Below are positions 35,354-44,156 of a stretch of DNA of 64,000 nucleotides, one piece after another. The notes under the pieces were generated by a model. It had not been told where the DNA came from. It saw only the letters and a list, made by a program, of their open reading frames with translations, and did no database searches. Source of the stretch: Pseudomonas svalbardensis (lineage in GTDB: Bacteria; Pseudomonadota; Gammaproteobacteria; Pseudomonadales; Pseudomonadaceae); assembly GCF_030053115.1 (NCBI RefSeq), contig NZ_CP125619.1, positions 3,793,501 to 3,857,500 on the forward strand, written 5' to 3'. Position numbers and translations under genes: made by a program. How positions within the stretch are numbered: the first letter of the stretch is position 1; every line of letters starts with the position of its first letter.

Positions 35354-35531
35354 TCGATCCCAACTAACTGAAAATAAATTGATTTTGGTCAACATCTTCA
35401 GACTTCGGGGCCAGCAAAATGCCTTAAGTGCGCTATAGCTTGTTTTCTCAGTGTTTTACGGACGTTTTTTGCGGCATTTCAATCCTTTGCTATAGCTAAC
35501 ACTCTCTCCCGCCAACGAATGAGGCAACGGA

Positions 35532-36935
35532 ATGTCAGTCGCAAAGAAAATGACAGTGGGGCAACTGACGATGTTGACAGCCGTCAACATGTTGGGCTCC
35601 GGCATTGTGCTGCTCCCCACAAAACTTGCCGAAGTCGGCGGTATTTCCATCCTTTCCTGGCTGATCACGGCCACCGGCTCCCTGGCTCTGGCCTATGCCT
35701 TTGCGCGCTGCGGGATGCTCAGTCGAAAGACCGGGGGCATGGGCGGCTATGCCGAATACACTTTCGGCAAGGCGGGCAACTACATCACGAACTACACCTA
35801 TGGCCTCTCGCTGTTGATTGCCAACGTGGCGATCAGTATTACGGCGGTCGGCTATATCCAGGAGCTGTTCCATGTTGAATTGGGTTCACTGCAAGTGGGT
35901 CTGGCGACCATCGCTCTGTTGTGGATCACCACTTTCGCCAACTTCGGCGGCGCGCGGATTACCGGCCGGATCGGTGCGATTACGGTTTGGGGGGTGATTG
36001 CGCCGGTGGTGCTGGTGTCCACCATTGGCTGGTACTGGTTCGACAGCAGTGTCTACGCCGCCGGCTGGAACCCCCACAACATGGGCTGGTTCGAAGCCGC
36101 AGGTGCATCGGTGGCGATCACCTTATGGGCGTTCCTCGGCCTGGAGTCGGCGTGCGCCAACACCGATGCCGTGGAAAATCCGGAGAGGAACGTACCGATT
36201 GCGGTGCTCGGCGGCACCCTCGGCGCGGCGGTGATCTACATCGTCTCCACCAACGTCATCGCCGGTATCGTCGATAACCCTGAACTGGCCTCCTCCACTG
36301 CACCGTTCGGGCTGGTCTTTGCCAAGATGTTCACCCCTCTGGTCGGCGACATTGTGATGGCCGCGATGGTGCTGGCGTGCATCGGTTCGCTGCTGGGCTG
36401 GCAATTCACTATCGCTCAGGTCTACAAAAGCTCCGCGGACACCGGTTATTTCCTGTCGATCTTTGCCAAGTCCAACAAGGCCGGAACACCCATTGCCGGC
36501 ATGCTAGTGCTGCTGGCAGTGCAGACGGCGCTGGCTTTTCTCACCATCAGCCCTGACCTGAGCAAGCAGTTCGACACACTCGTCAACCTCGCGGTGGTCA
36601 CCAACCTGGTGCCCTATATCCTCTCCATGGCCGCGTTGATGACCATTCAAAAGGTCTCCAACGTTCCGGCGGGCACGGCGCTGATAACCAACATCATTGC
36701 GTGGGTCGCAGCGGCTTACAGCTACCTGGCGCTGTACAGTTCGGGCGCGCAGGCACTGATGCTCGGCGGCGTGGCGACCATCTTCGGATACACGCTGTTT
36801 GGCTTCGTCAACAACCGCCTGATCCGCCTCGAAGCGCTCAATAACAGCGTACCGACACAGACCGTCAGCGCTCAGCACATCACGGGCAAGCCGGTGCCGG
36901 TCAATAACTTGCAAGCAGTCAGAGTGGAGGCTTAA
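35532..36935 (+). CDS. APC-family basic amino-acid/diamine antiporter (CadB/PotE-like)
   Basis: This 467-residue protein has 12 membrane helices. It starts with T-V-G-Q-L-T-M-L-T-A-V-N-M-L-G-S-G-I-V-L-L-P, the PotE/CadB signature of the first helix. It is followed 2 bp later by a lysine/ornithine decarboxylase gene. The order antiporter then decarboxylase is that of cadBA and of PA1819-PA1818 in P. aeruginosa. It should swap internal cadaverine or putrescine for external lysine or ornithine and so consume protons. Confidence 0.9.
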   Translation: MSVAKKMTVGQLTMLTAVNMLGSGIVLLPTKLAEVGGISILSWLITATGSLALAYAFARCGMLSRKTGGMGGYAEYTFGKAGNYITNYTYGLSLLIANVAISITAVGYIQELFHVELGSLQVGLATIALLWITTFANFGGARITGRIGAITVWGVIAPVVLVSTIGWYWFDSSVYAAGWNPHNMGWFEAAGASVAITLWAFLGLESACANTDAVENPERNVPIAVLGGTLGAAVIYIVSTNVIAGIVDNPELASSTAPFGLVFAKMFTPLVGDIVMAAMVLACIGSLLGWQFTIAQVYKSSADTGYFLSIFAKSNKAGTPIAGMLVLLAVQTALAFLTISPDLSKQFDTLVNLAVVTNLVPYILSMAALMTIQKVSNVPAGTALITNIIAWVAAAYSYLALYSSGAQALMLGGVATIFGYTLFGFVNNRLIRLEALNNSVPTQTVSAQHITGKPVPVNNLQAVRVEA

Positions 36936-36937
36936 TC

Positions 36938-39223
36938 ATGACGGAACATAGACATTCGCTCGGAATGCTCACGCTGTTGGTCAGCAGCCCACCGGACAAA
37001 CGCACCGTCTTTGGCCGCGCCCTGCACCAGTTGATCAACGATGTGGAAGAACGCGCCGTCAGGGTGCTGGCGTCGGAAACCTTGAGCGACGCCACGTCGA
37101 TCCTGTGTTCGGACCCGGCCATTCAATGCGTGCTGCTCAGCTGGGAAATGGATAAAAGCGAAGGCCACGAGGAATGCATCAAATTGCTGGTCAGCCTGCG
37201 TGAGCGCAACACGCGGGTGCCGGTGTTTTTGATCAGCGATCGCAGCACCGCGTCGAGCATTCCATTGGTGGTCATGCAGCACGCCGACGACTTCATCTGG
37301 TTGCCCGAGGACACCAGCCGCTTCCTCAGCGGACGCATCCTGGCGGCCATCGAGCGTTATCGCCAAGCCGCACTCCCTCCCATGTTCGGTGCGCTGGTGA
37401 AGTTTGCCCGGACTTATGAGTACTCGTGGCACACCCCCGGCCATGCCGGTGGCACGGCGTTTCTAAAGAGTACGGCGGGGCGCGCCTTCTACGAGTTTTT
37501 TGGCGAGAACCTGCTGCGTTCCGACCTGTCGATTTCGGTCGGTGAACTCGGTTCGCTGCTCGATCACAGCGGCCCCATCGGCCAGGGCGAGCGTTACGCC
37601 GCCAAAGTGTTCGGGGCCCACCGCACCTACTACGTCACCAACGGCTCGTCGATGTCCAACCGCGTCATCCTCATGGCCAGCGTCACGCGCAATCAGATCG
37701 CCCTGTGCGACCGCAACTGCCACAAGTCCGCCGAGCATGCGATGACCCTGTCCGGTGCGATTCCGACCTATCTGGTGCCGACCCGCAACCGCTACGGCAT
37801 CATCGGCCCGATCCTGCCGCAAACCCTGAGCAGCGACGGCGTGAAAGCCGCTATCGCCAGCAACCCGCTGGTCAAGCAAGGCATCGACCCGACACCCGTC
37901 CACGCCATCATCACCAACTCCACCTACGACGGCCTGACTTACAACGTCACCCGAGTCGAAGAGTTGCTGGGGCAAAGCGTCGATCGTCTGCATTTCGATG
38001 AAGCCTGGTACGGTTATGCTCGTTTCAACCCGCTGTACCGCGAGCGCCACGCCATGCACGGCAGCCCGGACGATCACGACGACTCGAAGCCGACCGTGTT
38101 CGCCACCCAGTCGACCCACAAGTTGCTGGCCGCACTCTCCCAGGCCTCGATGATTCACGTGCGTAACGGCCGCAACCCGATCGAACACGGGCGCTTCAAC
38201 GAGTCGTACATGATGCACGCCTCGACTTCACCGAACTACGCGATCATGGCTTCGTGCGACGTCAGCTCGGCGATGATGGAAGCGCCCAGTGGGCAAATCC
38301 TCACCACCGAATCGATCGAAGAAGCCATCAGTTTCCGCCAGGTCGTCTCGCGCATGCACAACGAGATGCTGAGCAAGGATGACTGGTTCTTTACCTGCTG
38401 GCAGCCGCCGACCGTGCAGGTTGGCGCGGCCACCGTGCCGTTCCATGAAGTCGACCCGGTGCTGTTGAAAACCGAGCCGAACTGCTGGGTACTGCATCCC
38501 AACGCGGTATGGCACGGCTTCGGTGACATCGAAGAAGGCTACTGCATGCTCGACCCGATCAAGGTCTCGGTGCTCAGCCCCGGCATGGGCGACGACGGCA
38601 ACCTGCTCGACTCGGGCATCCCGGCCTGTGTGCTCACAGCCTACCTGGGACGTCAGGGCATCGTGGTCGAGAAAACCACCGACTTCACCATCCTTTTCCT
38701 GTTCTCCATCGGCATCACCAAAGGCAAATGGGGCACCTTGCTCAATGCCCTGCTCGACTTCAAACGTGACTATGACGACAACGTCGAACTGGAACTGTGC
38801 CTGCCGGACCTGCTGGCCGCCAACCAGACTCGTTACGCCGGCATGGGCCTCAAGGACCTGGCCGACGAAATCTTCGCCGCCATGAAGAAACACAAAACCA
38901 CCGCCAACATGGCCCAGGCGTTCGGCACTCTGCCGCAAGCCGAATTCAGCCCGGTGGAGGCCTACGAAAAACTGGTCAGAAACGACATCGAACGGGTGAC
39001 ACTCGAAGAAGCGGCCGGGCGCATCGCCGCGACCGGGATCGTGCCCTACCCTCCCGGCATTCCACTGTTAATGCCGGGCGAAAACGCCGGGCCTGCGGAC
39101 GGGCCGTTGCTGGCCTATCTCAAGGCACTGGAAGCCTTCGACAAATCCTTCCCGGGTTTCACCCATGACACCCATGGGATCGAAAGTGAGGGCGGAGTTT
39201 ATCGCTTGCTGGTGTTGAAATGA
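36938..39223 (+). CDS. ldcA: Lysine/ornithine/arginine decarboxylase (probably LdcA)
   Basis: This 761-residue PLP enzyme has an N-terminal wing domain (response-regulator-like, about 10-145), then Y-E-Y-S-W-H-T-P-G-H-A-G-G-T-A-F, and the Schiff-base Lys395 in Q-S-T-H-K-L-L-A-A-L-S-Q. The C-terminal fold-III domain ends near 761, matching the family length of 710-760. The coupling with a CadB/PotE antiporter supports an acid-resistance or lysine-catabolism role, as for LdcA of P. aeruginosa. Substrate preference (lysine over ornithine) is inferred from gene order and from memory of PA1818. Confidence 0.88.
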   Translation: MTEHRHSLGMLTLLVSSPPDKRTVFGRALHQLINDVEERAVRVLASETLSDATSILCSDPAIQCVLLSWEMDKSEGHEECIKLLVSLRERNTRVPVFLISDRSTASSIPLVVMQHADDFIWLPEDTSRFLSGRILAAIERYRQAALPPMFGALVKFARTYEYSWHTPGHAGGTAFLKSTAGRAFYEFFGENLLRSDLSISVGELGSLLDHSGPIGQGERYAAKVFGAHRTYYVTNGSSMSNRVILMASVTRNQIALCDRNCHKSAEHAMTLSGAIPTYLVPTRNRYGIIGPILPQTLSSDGVKAAIASNPLVKQGIDPTPVHAIITNSTYDGLTYNVTRVEELLGQSVDRLHFDEAWYGYARFNPLYRERHAMHGSPDDHDDSKPTVFATQSTHKLLAALSQASMIHVRNGRNPIEHGRFNESYMMHASTSPNYAIMASCDVSSAMMEAPSGQILTTESIEEAISFRQVVSRMHNEMLSKDDWFFTCWQPPTVQVGAATVPFHEVDPVLLKTEPNCWVLHPNAVWHGFGDIEEGYCMLDPIKVSVLSPGMGDDGNLLDSGIPACVLTAYLGRQGIVVEKTTDFTILFLFSIGITKGKWGTLLNALLDFKRDYDDNVELELCLPDLLAANQTRYAGMGLKDLADEIFAAMKKHKTTANMAQAFGTLPQAEFSPVEAYEKLVRNDIERVTLEEAAGRIAATGIVPYPPGIPLLMPGENAGPADGPLLAYLKALEAFDKSFPGFTHDTHGIESEGGVYRLLVLK

Positions 39224-39250
39224 GCTAGCACCTCTAGGTGCTGCGAAGTA

Positions 39251-39283
39251 AAAAACGGGCGCCCTAAGGGCGCCCGTTTTATG
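39251..39283 (+). terminator. Rho-independent terminator after ldcA
   Basis: The near-perfect palindrome AAAACGGGCGCC...GGCGCCCGTTTT with a short loop ends in TTTTA, 28 bp after the ldcA stop. It is symmetric and A-tract-flanked, so it can work on both strands. Confidence 0.85.
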
Positions 39284-39343
39284 TGTCTTCTCCTGAGCGA
39301 TTAACCCGTCGGGTTCAAACCCTCACATTGCGTCCCGGCAACG

Positions 39344-39721
39344 ATGATCGCTGGCTGGTTTCCCAATCCTGGACTAGCCCGACGGGCGCATCGGACGCTG
39401 GCGGACGACCGCGCCAAACAGCTGTTCGGCGCCGATTACGCCAATTTCCAGCCGCACTCTGGCAGCCAGGCCAACGCTGCGGTCTATCTGGCGTTGCTGC
39501 AAGCCGGCGACACCGTTCTGGGCATGAGCCTGGCCCACGGCGGTCACCTGACCCACGGCGCCAAAGTGTTCGTCTGGTTCGCCGAACAAGGTACGCGGAT
39601 GGGCTTCAAGAACGTTGCCTCCGGTCCTCTGGTGCGCTCGTCCTACCATGCGGACCAACAAGTTCAGCGGGCAACGAACACTGTGGATTCCCTCCTTACT
39701 GCTGGATTCGCCCCCCTTTGA
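39344..39721 (+). pseudogene. In-frame fusion scar: glyA (SHMT) fragment joined to lipA fragment
   Basis: In one 125-codon frame, [12 protein letters not shown] then [12 protein letters not shown] and [13 protein letters not shown] match the early part of serine hydroxymethyltransferase (about residues 70-125 of GlyA). Immediately after, [29 protein letters not shown] matches the C-terminal end of lipoyl synthase. Neither enzyme could be functional. This looks like a deletion that joined two nearby genes, perhaps of a glycine-cleavage cluster. Confidence 0.7.
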
Positions 39722-39726
39722 AAGCC

Positions 39727-39945
39727 TCACGCCGTGCGTTGCGTTCGCGCACGCCGGTACAGCGCCATGCCGCCATGCTCCGAACCGGTGACCGTCACAG
39801 CCTTGATCAACGGATGATCGACCAAGGCTTCGCCGATTGTGTTGCCGCTGCCACGTACCATCGAGAAAACACCCTCTGGCAGTCCGTTCTCTTGCACCGC
39901 CTTGCGGATGATTCGCGCCTGAATTTCTGATGCGCCTGGATGAGC
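39727..39945 (-). pseudogene. Alpha-ketoglutarate semialdehyde dehydrogenase fragment, inverted segment
   Basis: The minus strand reads H-P-G-A-S-E-I-Q-A-R-I-I-R-K, then G-L-P-E-G-V-F-S-M-V-R-G-S-G-N-T-I-G-E-A-L and V-T-V-T-G-S-E-H-G-G-M-A-L-Y-R-R-A-R. This is the central NADP-binding part of an aldehyde dehydrogenase of the KGSADH type. The piece that should follow it in the gene is on the opposite strand immediately to the right, so this segment has been flipped in place. Confidence 0.75.
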
Positions 39946-40133
39946 AACGCCCCGACCCCATTCCCGTATTCACCGAGATGACCAGCGTCAACCCCACGTT
40001 CATCCTGCCCTATGCGCTGGCCGCACGCGGAGCGCAAATCGGCGATGGCTTTGTCGAGCGCATGCTGGTCAATGTGGGGCAAGCCTGCCTCAGCAACGTC
40101 GGACAGTCGCTTCACCTCGTAGACGGCCAATAA
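39930..40133 (+). pseudogene. Alpha-ketoglutarate semialdehyde dehydrogenase fragment, plus-strand part
   Basis: The plus strand reads R-P-D-P-I-P-V-F-T-E-M-T-S-V-N-P-T-F-I-L-P-Y-A-L-A-A-R-G then Q-I-G-D-G-F-V, the part of the aldehyde dehydrogenase that precedes the catalytic cysteine. A later G-Q-A-C may be a degraded remnant of the catalytic Cys region (usual motif G-Q-F-C-T-N-P-G). The rest of the gene is absent. Confidence 0.7.
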
Positions 40134-40214
40134 AAGCCATCCTTGAAGCAGTCTTTGCCAACCCGCCCGATGACGCCCGCTCGTTGAGCGGGACCGCCGG
40201 TCAAGTCCGCGGAC

Positions 40215-40595
40215 TCAGCCCTTGGCCGCCATCGCGGTGACTTCCACGCGCATGCCTTCGACCGCCAGGGAGGCGACGCCAACGGCAGCCCGAACCGGCC
40301 AGGGTTTGGCGAAGAAGCGCTGGTAGACCTCGTTGAAGGCGGCGCGGTCGGCCATGTCGGTGAGGTAGATGGTCAGATGCAGGACCCGGTCCATGGAACT
40401 TCCGGCGTGCTCCAGAGCAACCTTGAGCGCCTGCAGCGTGCATTCGCTTTGCAGGGCGATGTCGCCCAATTCCAGACTGCCGTCGGCGCGGGTGGGGATC
40501 TGAGTGGAGACCAGTAGGCCGCCGAAACCGGCGACATCCGAGGAGATGGATTGCGGATCGGGGTCGGGGAGAAAGGTGAGATCGTGGTTTGCCAT
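40215..40595 (-). CDS. RidA/YjgF family enamine/imine deaminase
   Basis: This 126-residue protein has the RidA pattern: G-F-G-G-L-L-V-S-T-Q-I-P near 23-34, then V-L-H-L-T-I-Y-L-T-D-M and P-V-R-A-A-V-G-V-A-S-L with the conserved substrate Arg, and V-E-V-T-A-M-A at the end with the conserved Glu. It hydrolyses reactive enamines formed by PLP enzymes. It is a single gene facing the remnant region. Confidence 0.9.
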   Translation of the reverse strand: MANHDLTFLPDPDPQSISSDVAGFGGLLVSTQIPTRADGSLELGDIALQSECTLQALKVALEHAGSSMDRVLHLTIYLTDMADRAAFNEVYQRFFAKPWPVRAAVGVASLAVEGMRVEVTAMAAKG

Positions 40596-40716
40596 GGGTG
40601 TCTCTTGCTTGAGGGGGTAAAGGGGCCGTCGAGTATATAGCGGCTGGAAAACTCAGTGTGGAACGCCCAGTTTGGCAAGGCCCTGCTGACAGAAAAAACT
40701 ACAATCCAGGGAAAGG

Positions 40717-41175
40717 TCATTCCAGCAGCGAGACCAGGCGCGGCTCAATTGAGGTCTCAAACACCTCAAGCAGAGCCAGCGTCACCGGCAGCCTGAAGCG
40801 CCGGCGTCCCGCGCTGCCGGGATTGAGGTAGAGCTGTTCGCCGCGCCATTCTATGCGGGGCTTGTGCGAATGGCCGGTGATCACCAGCTTTATGCCTGCA
40901 TCAAGCACGGCTGGGACATCGGCACTGTCATGTACCAGCAAGGTTTGCCATCCGTTCAGGTCGAAACATAAGCAGTCGGCGAGATTTGCTGCCCAAGGGG
41001 CGTCCAGATCATTGTTCCCGCGGACCACGTGCAGCGGGGCTATTGACGCCAGTTGATCGAGGATTTCGGGATTGCCGATGTCGCCCGCATGAATAATCCG
41101 TTCACAACCCTGCAGTGCAGCAAGGGCTTCGGCGCGGAGCAAGCCATGGGTATCGGAAATCACGCCCACTTTCAT
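40717..41175 (-). CDS. YfcE-type metallophosphoesterase
   Basis: This 152-residue protein has all five metal motifs: V-I-S-D-T-H-G, H-A-G-D-I-G, R-G-N-N-D, L-V-H-D-S and T-G-H-S-H. It is the small YfcE/MJ0936 phosphodiesterase type with two metal ions, cytoplasmic, physiological substrate unknown. The ATG at 41175 (M-K-V-G-V) was chosen because the family begins there; the longer frame adds 11 residues. It lies 33 bp downstream of the GFA gene. Confidence 0.9.
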   Translation of the reverse strand: MKVGVISDTHGLLRAEALAALQGCERIIHAGDIGNPEILDQLASIAPLHVVRGNNDLDAPWAANLADCLCFDLNGWQTLLVHDSADVPAVLDAGIKLVITGHSHKPRIEWRGEQLYLNPGSAGRRRFRLPVTLALLEVFETSIEPRLVSLLE

Positions 41176-41208
41176 ACAACGCTCCAGACCCGGTTCACGC
41201 ATCGGCAC

Positions 41209-41601
41209 CTACTCCTCAAAGCGACTCGTGGCGTCACGGTCGCGCTCGTATCGTCTCGTGAGTGGAAACGGCGGTAACCAGGACTCGCGACGCACAATCC
41301 AGCTTTCGTAGGTTGGCATCAGTTGGTCTGGGGCATCCAGGGACCCCAGGTTCACTTCGATTTCGTCGTCGGTGCGCGCAAAAACGGACGAGCCGCAGCG
41401 GGGACAGAAAAACCGCCCGGCGTAGTCGCGTGTTTCGCCTTCGATCGTCACCGCACGCTGAGGGAATATCGCGGAAGCGTGAAAAAGCGCCCCATGATGC
41501 TTGCGGCAGTCGAGACAGTGACAAAGGCCGACCCTATAAGGGAGTCCCGACGCCTCAATTCGGACGTTGCCGCACAGGCAACCACCCGTGAATCGCTCCA
41601 T
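41209..41601 (-). CDS. GFA family protein (CENP-V/GFA zinc domain)
   Basis: This 130-residue protein has the zinc ligands in C-L-C-G near 8-11, C-H-C-L-D-C-R near 27-33 and F-C-P-R-C-G-S-S-V-F near 69-78, the layout of glutathione-dependent formaldehyde-activating (GFA) domains. Most such proteins have unproven activity, so a formaldehyde role is not certain. Start ATG at 41601. Confidence 0.9.
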   Translation of the reverse strand: MERFTGGCLCGNVRIEASGLPYRVGLCHCLDCRKHHGALFHASAIFPQRAVTIEGETRDYAGRFFCPRCGSSVFARTDDEIEVNLGSLDAPDQLMPTYESWIVRRESWLPPFPLTRRYERDRDATSRFEE

Positions 41602-41648
41602 GCTGCGTATCCTCTAAAATCAAGCGGTCGGAATGTGATCCCCCCGAC

Positions 41649-42206
41649 TCAAGGCGCATTGACCAGAACATAAGTCACATCGCTGCCCTGATACTGCGGT
41701 TGATACCAGGTTGAACCGCACTGCATGTAAGCCGTGTTGTACTGGATGACTTGCACGCAACTGGGGGGCAATTGCGCTGGCGTGAAGATGGACCCGACCA
41801 CTGCGGCTGTCACCGCGACCGTTGCGGTGACGGCCGCCGCCGCGGCGATCGGATGGTAGTGATCGTCGTAGCCATAGCGACCATTCCCGTCTACGTCGAT
41901 GTCCACGTCGCGACTGTTGTCGATGTTGACGTTACGGCTGCTGTTGTTGACGTTGGTTCGGTTGCCGACCGTGTTTCCGTCATTGACCCGATTGCCCGCG
42001 TTGACGTTGGTAGCGCGTTGCGCGGTATTGCCGGTGTTGACGCGCTGAGCCCTTTGGGCCGAGGGCGGCGGCGCACGATTGACCGATGCCCTGGCGTGCC
42101 CTTGGGCGCGCTGGGGTCGGGCATCCACATAAGTGACCAGGCTCAGCGTCAGTACCGAGGTGGTTACGAGCGATAACAACAGGCTCCACGACATCGTCCT
42201 GCTCAT
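41649..42206 (-). CDS. Secreted Asn/Arg-rich low-complexity protein
   Basis: This 185-residue protein starts M-S-R-T-M after GGGGAATGAC. It has a signal peptide ending V-D-A near residue 30, then about 60 residues dominated by short N-x-G-N-x/R-N-V-N units and D-V-D-I-D-V-D-G, an Ala/Val-rich hydrophobic stretch near 120-145 and a C-terminal region with two cysteines. This looks like a structural or adhesive envelope protein. It follows the DUF2092 gene with a 1-bp gap, so they are co-transcribed. Family unknown. Confidence 0.75.
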   Translation of the reverse strand: MSRTMSWSLLLSLVTTSVLTLSLVTYVDARPQRAQGHARASVNRAPPPSAQRAQRVNTGNTAQRATNVNAGNRVNDGNTVGNRTNVNNSSRNVNIDNSRDVDIDVDGNGRYGYDDHYHPIAAAAAVTATVAVTAAVVGSIFTPAQLPPSCVQVIQYNTAYMQCGSTWYQPQYQGSDVTYVLVNAP

Positions 42207-42207
42207 G

Positions 42208-42978
42208 TCATTCCCCTCCCTGATCACGGGCTTTCTTCAAAGGAATCGCCACATCGCCCTTACCCGGGGCAAAGGTGAAGATCGAGTCCTTGATGCCCGG
42301 CTTCAGGTTCCAGCGATACACCGCGCTGTATTCCGGAAAACCCGGTTCATCGGTGGTAGTGATCACCAGTTTGCACGGCAACGGCTTGTCGGATCGGGTG
42401 ATCCACAACTGCCAGTCAACGCCCTCCTGCCGAAATGCCAGGTGATCACACAGTTGCCCCTTGATCGTCGACGGGCCGACGTACAGCGCCTCTTTCAGCG
42501 CATCGATCTGTGCCTGATCGCTGCCAAACAGAAACAGGTCCTCCATGGGCACCTGAATCCCGTAATGGTTTTCTATCAAGTGCAGCGTATCGGAGACTTC
42601 AGGCGGCGCATCCACGGTGGTGTAGTACTTGAGAAACGGTGAATACTGGGTCAGCTTCTTGCCGTTGTAGAAGAACTCTCGCGTTCGAACATCGCCTTCC
42701 GTCTTGGCATACATCCGATCGTGACCCACCACTTTCAAGACAGTAGAGGCTTCGGTCTTGATCTTCTGGCCGGACTCCAGAACGGTATCCCGGGACACTT
42801 CGGCGTCGACCTGAAACGTCGGCAGACTGCGTAGGTAGTTGCCCATATCGATGAGTTTATCGACGACTTGCGGGTTAATCGTCGGGGTGGCGTCCGGTGT
42901 TGACGGATCGTCGGCGCGAGCGCCCGGGGCCAGTGCAAGGGTGAACAACAGGCAGAAAGCACTCGCGTTGACTTTCAT
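42208..42978 (-). CDS. DUF2092 domain-containing periplasmic protein
   Basis: This 256-residue protein has a signal peptide ending A-R-A near residue 22. The mature part has F-Q-V-D-A-E-V-S-R-D-T-V near 56, F-F-Y-N-G-K-K-L-T-Q-Y-S-P near 103 and P-C-K-L-V-I-T-T-T-D near 205, as expected for the LolA-like beta-sheet DUF2092 proteins. Function unknown. The next gene downstream encodes an Asn-rich secreted protein, so both may serve the same envelope structure. Confidence 0.85.
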   Translation of the reverse strand: MKVNASAFCLLFTLALAPGARADDPSTPDATPTINPQVVDKLIDMGNYLRSLPTFQVDAEVSRDTVLESGQKIKTEASTVLKVVGHDRMYAKTEGDVRTREFFYNGKKLTQYSPFLKYYTTVDAPPEVSDTLHLIENHYGIQVPMEDLFLFGSDQAQIDALKEALYVGPSTIKGQLCDHLAFRQEGVDWQLWITRSDKPLPCKLVITTTDEPGFPEYSAVYRWNLKPGIKDSIFTFAPGKGDVAIPLKKARDQGGE

Positions 42979-43095
42979 TGATCCCGCTCCTGGGCCTGTG
43001 CACGACTCTTAAGCCTAGACCCGGCGTGTCTCGTTCGCCAGAAGGGCAAAAACCCTATGGGCAAACCGGATTGGAGCACTCTATGATTGAACCCC

Positions 43096-43497
43096 ATGAC
43101 CACCACGCCTCCGATCCGCCAACCCTGCCCGCCCGGCGCCTGCGACTGCGGGCGTGACCCGCTGCTGGAAACACCGGGGGCGGACGTGCGTATCCTGTTT
43201 CTGACCCGTTCGGAAGAAAAGCGCCTGGTTGAACGCCTGGAAAACCTCCAGAGTCTGAGTGATCTGGAACGCCTGCAACAGCGAATGTACGAGCAGTTGG
43301 GCATCCGCGTGGACATCGTCCCCAGTTTCAACGAAGTACGTACCATGCGCGGTATCGGTATTAACCTCAGCGAACAACCGGGGCTATGCCGCAAAACCCG
43401 TCAGTCGATCCCGGCCGCGATTCGTCGCTCACTGGAGAAACGCCCGGAGATTGCCTACGAGCTGCTCAACGCCAACGACCTGTTGCGCGATGCGTGA
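43096..43497 (+). CDS. Conserved hypothetical protein with a Cys-rich N-terminus
   Basis: This 133-residue protein starts M-T-T-T-P-P-I-R-Q-P-C-P-P-G-A-C-D-C-G, where three cysteines in a short span suggest metal or Fe-S binding. The rest is helical (E-E-K-R-L-V-E-R-L-E-N-L...L-E-R-L-Q-Q-R-M-Y-E-Q-L), with one further Cys near residue 98. Similar proteins exist across Pseudomonas but I know of no assigned function. An upstream TTG could add three residues. Confidence 0.7.
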   Translation: MTTTPPIRQPCPPGACDCGRDPLLETPGADVRILFLTRSEEKRLVERLENLQSLSDLERLQQRMYEQLGIRVDIVPSFNEVRTMRGIGINLSEQPGLCRKTRQSIPAAIRRSLEKRPEIAYELLNANDLLRDA

Positions 43498-43727
43498 AAT
43501 CAGCCCCCATGAACCTCGTCCTCGAAGCACCTGCAAAATTCGTTGCCATGCAACGAAACAGGATCAGCGGTCATACGCAGAGTCTGGCCTGCTGCTATGC
43601 CTTCTCATGGGCGCAATGCTTTCAAGCCAGTCAAGGATGAAGCTGGACACTCAAGCGTGACCGTGGTCCCGGCACCCGCCAGGTGCGCGAAGAGCAACAG
43701 GTGCCAATCCGTAGCAGGAGGTGGCAA

Positions 43728-44009
43728 ATGTTATTCATAGTCAGTTGGTCTATCAGTTCGGCAAATCGTAACAGCGCGATCGAGCGTTTCCTCAAGACTG
43801 GGGGTGCTCCACCCGCTGGCGTCAAGATGCTGGGACGCTGGCACGCCGTCGGTGGTGCAGCCGGTTTTGGCGTGGCAGAGGCCAGTGATCCGGAAGCCAT
43901 TCAGAAGTGGGTGCTGGAATGGAGCGACCTCATGACCATGGAGGTCCAGGCGGCACTGACCGATGAACAGATAGCGCCGCTGCTGGCGGGCGCTGTCCGC
44001 AAGCAATAG
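43728..44009 (+). CDS. DUF3303 family protein
   Basis: This 93-residue cytoplasmic protein begins M-L-F-I-V-S-W-S-I-S and contains R-F-L-K-T-G-G-A-P-P-A-G-V-K-M-L-G-R-W-H near 24-43, plus E-W-S-D-L near 69. This matches the DUF3303 ferredoxin-like fold. The ATG at 43728 has AGGAGG at 7 nt; the longer frame start has none. Function unknown. Confidence 0.85.
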   Translation: MLFIVSWSISSANRNSAIERFLKTGGAPPAGVKMLGRWHAVGGAAGFGVAEASDPEAIQKWVLEWSDLMTMEVQAALTDEQIAPLLAGAVRKQ

Positions 44010-44016
44010 TCGTTGG

Positions 44017-44039
44017 GGCGGCGAGCCGGGCTCGCCGCC
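44017..44039 (+). terminator. Strong GC hairpin after the DUF3303 gene
   Basis: A perfect 11-bp stem GGCGGCGAGCC/GGCTCGCCGCC with one unpaired base, 7 bp after the stop codon. No T tract follows, so it may be a transcript-stabilising hairpin rather than a true terminator. Confidence 0.45.
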
Positions 44040-44156
44040 TCATGCCCTCCCCGCACGAACTTTTACTGAGCCCATGGGCGAATTCTGGCGCATTGCGGCC
44101 GGCCACCTATGCTCTGAACGAGGTCACCGACATAAATCCATGGAGCACACACCACA

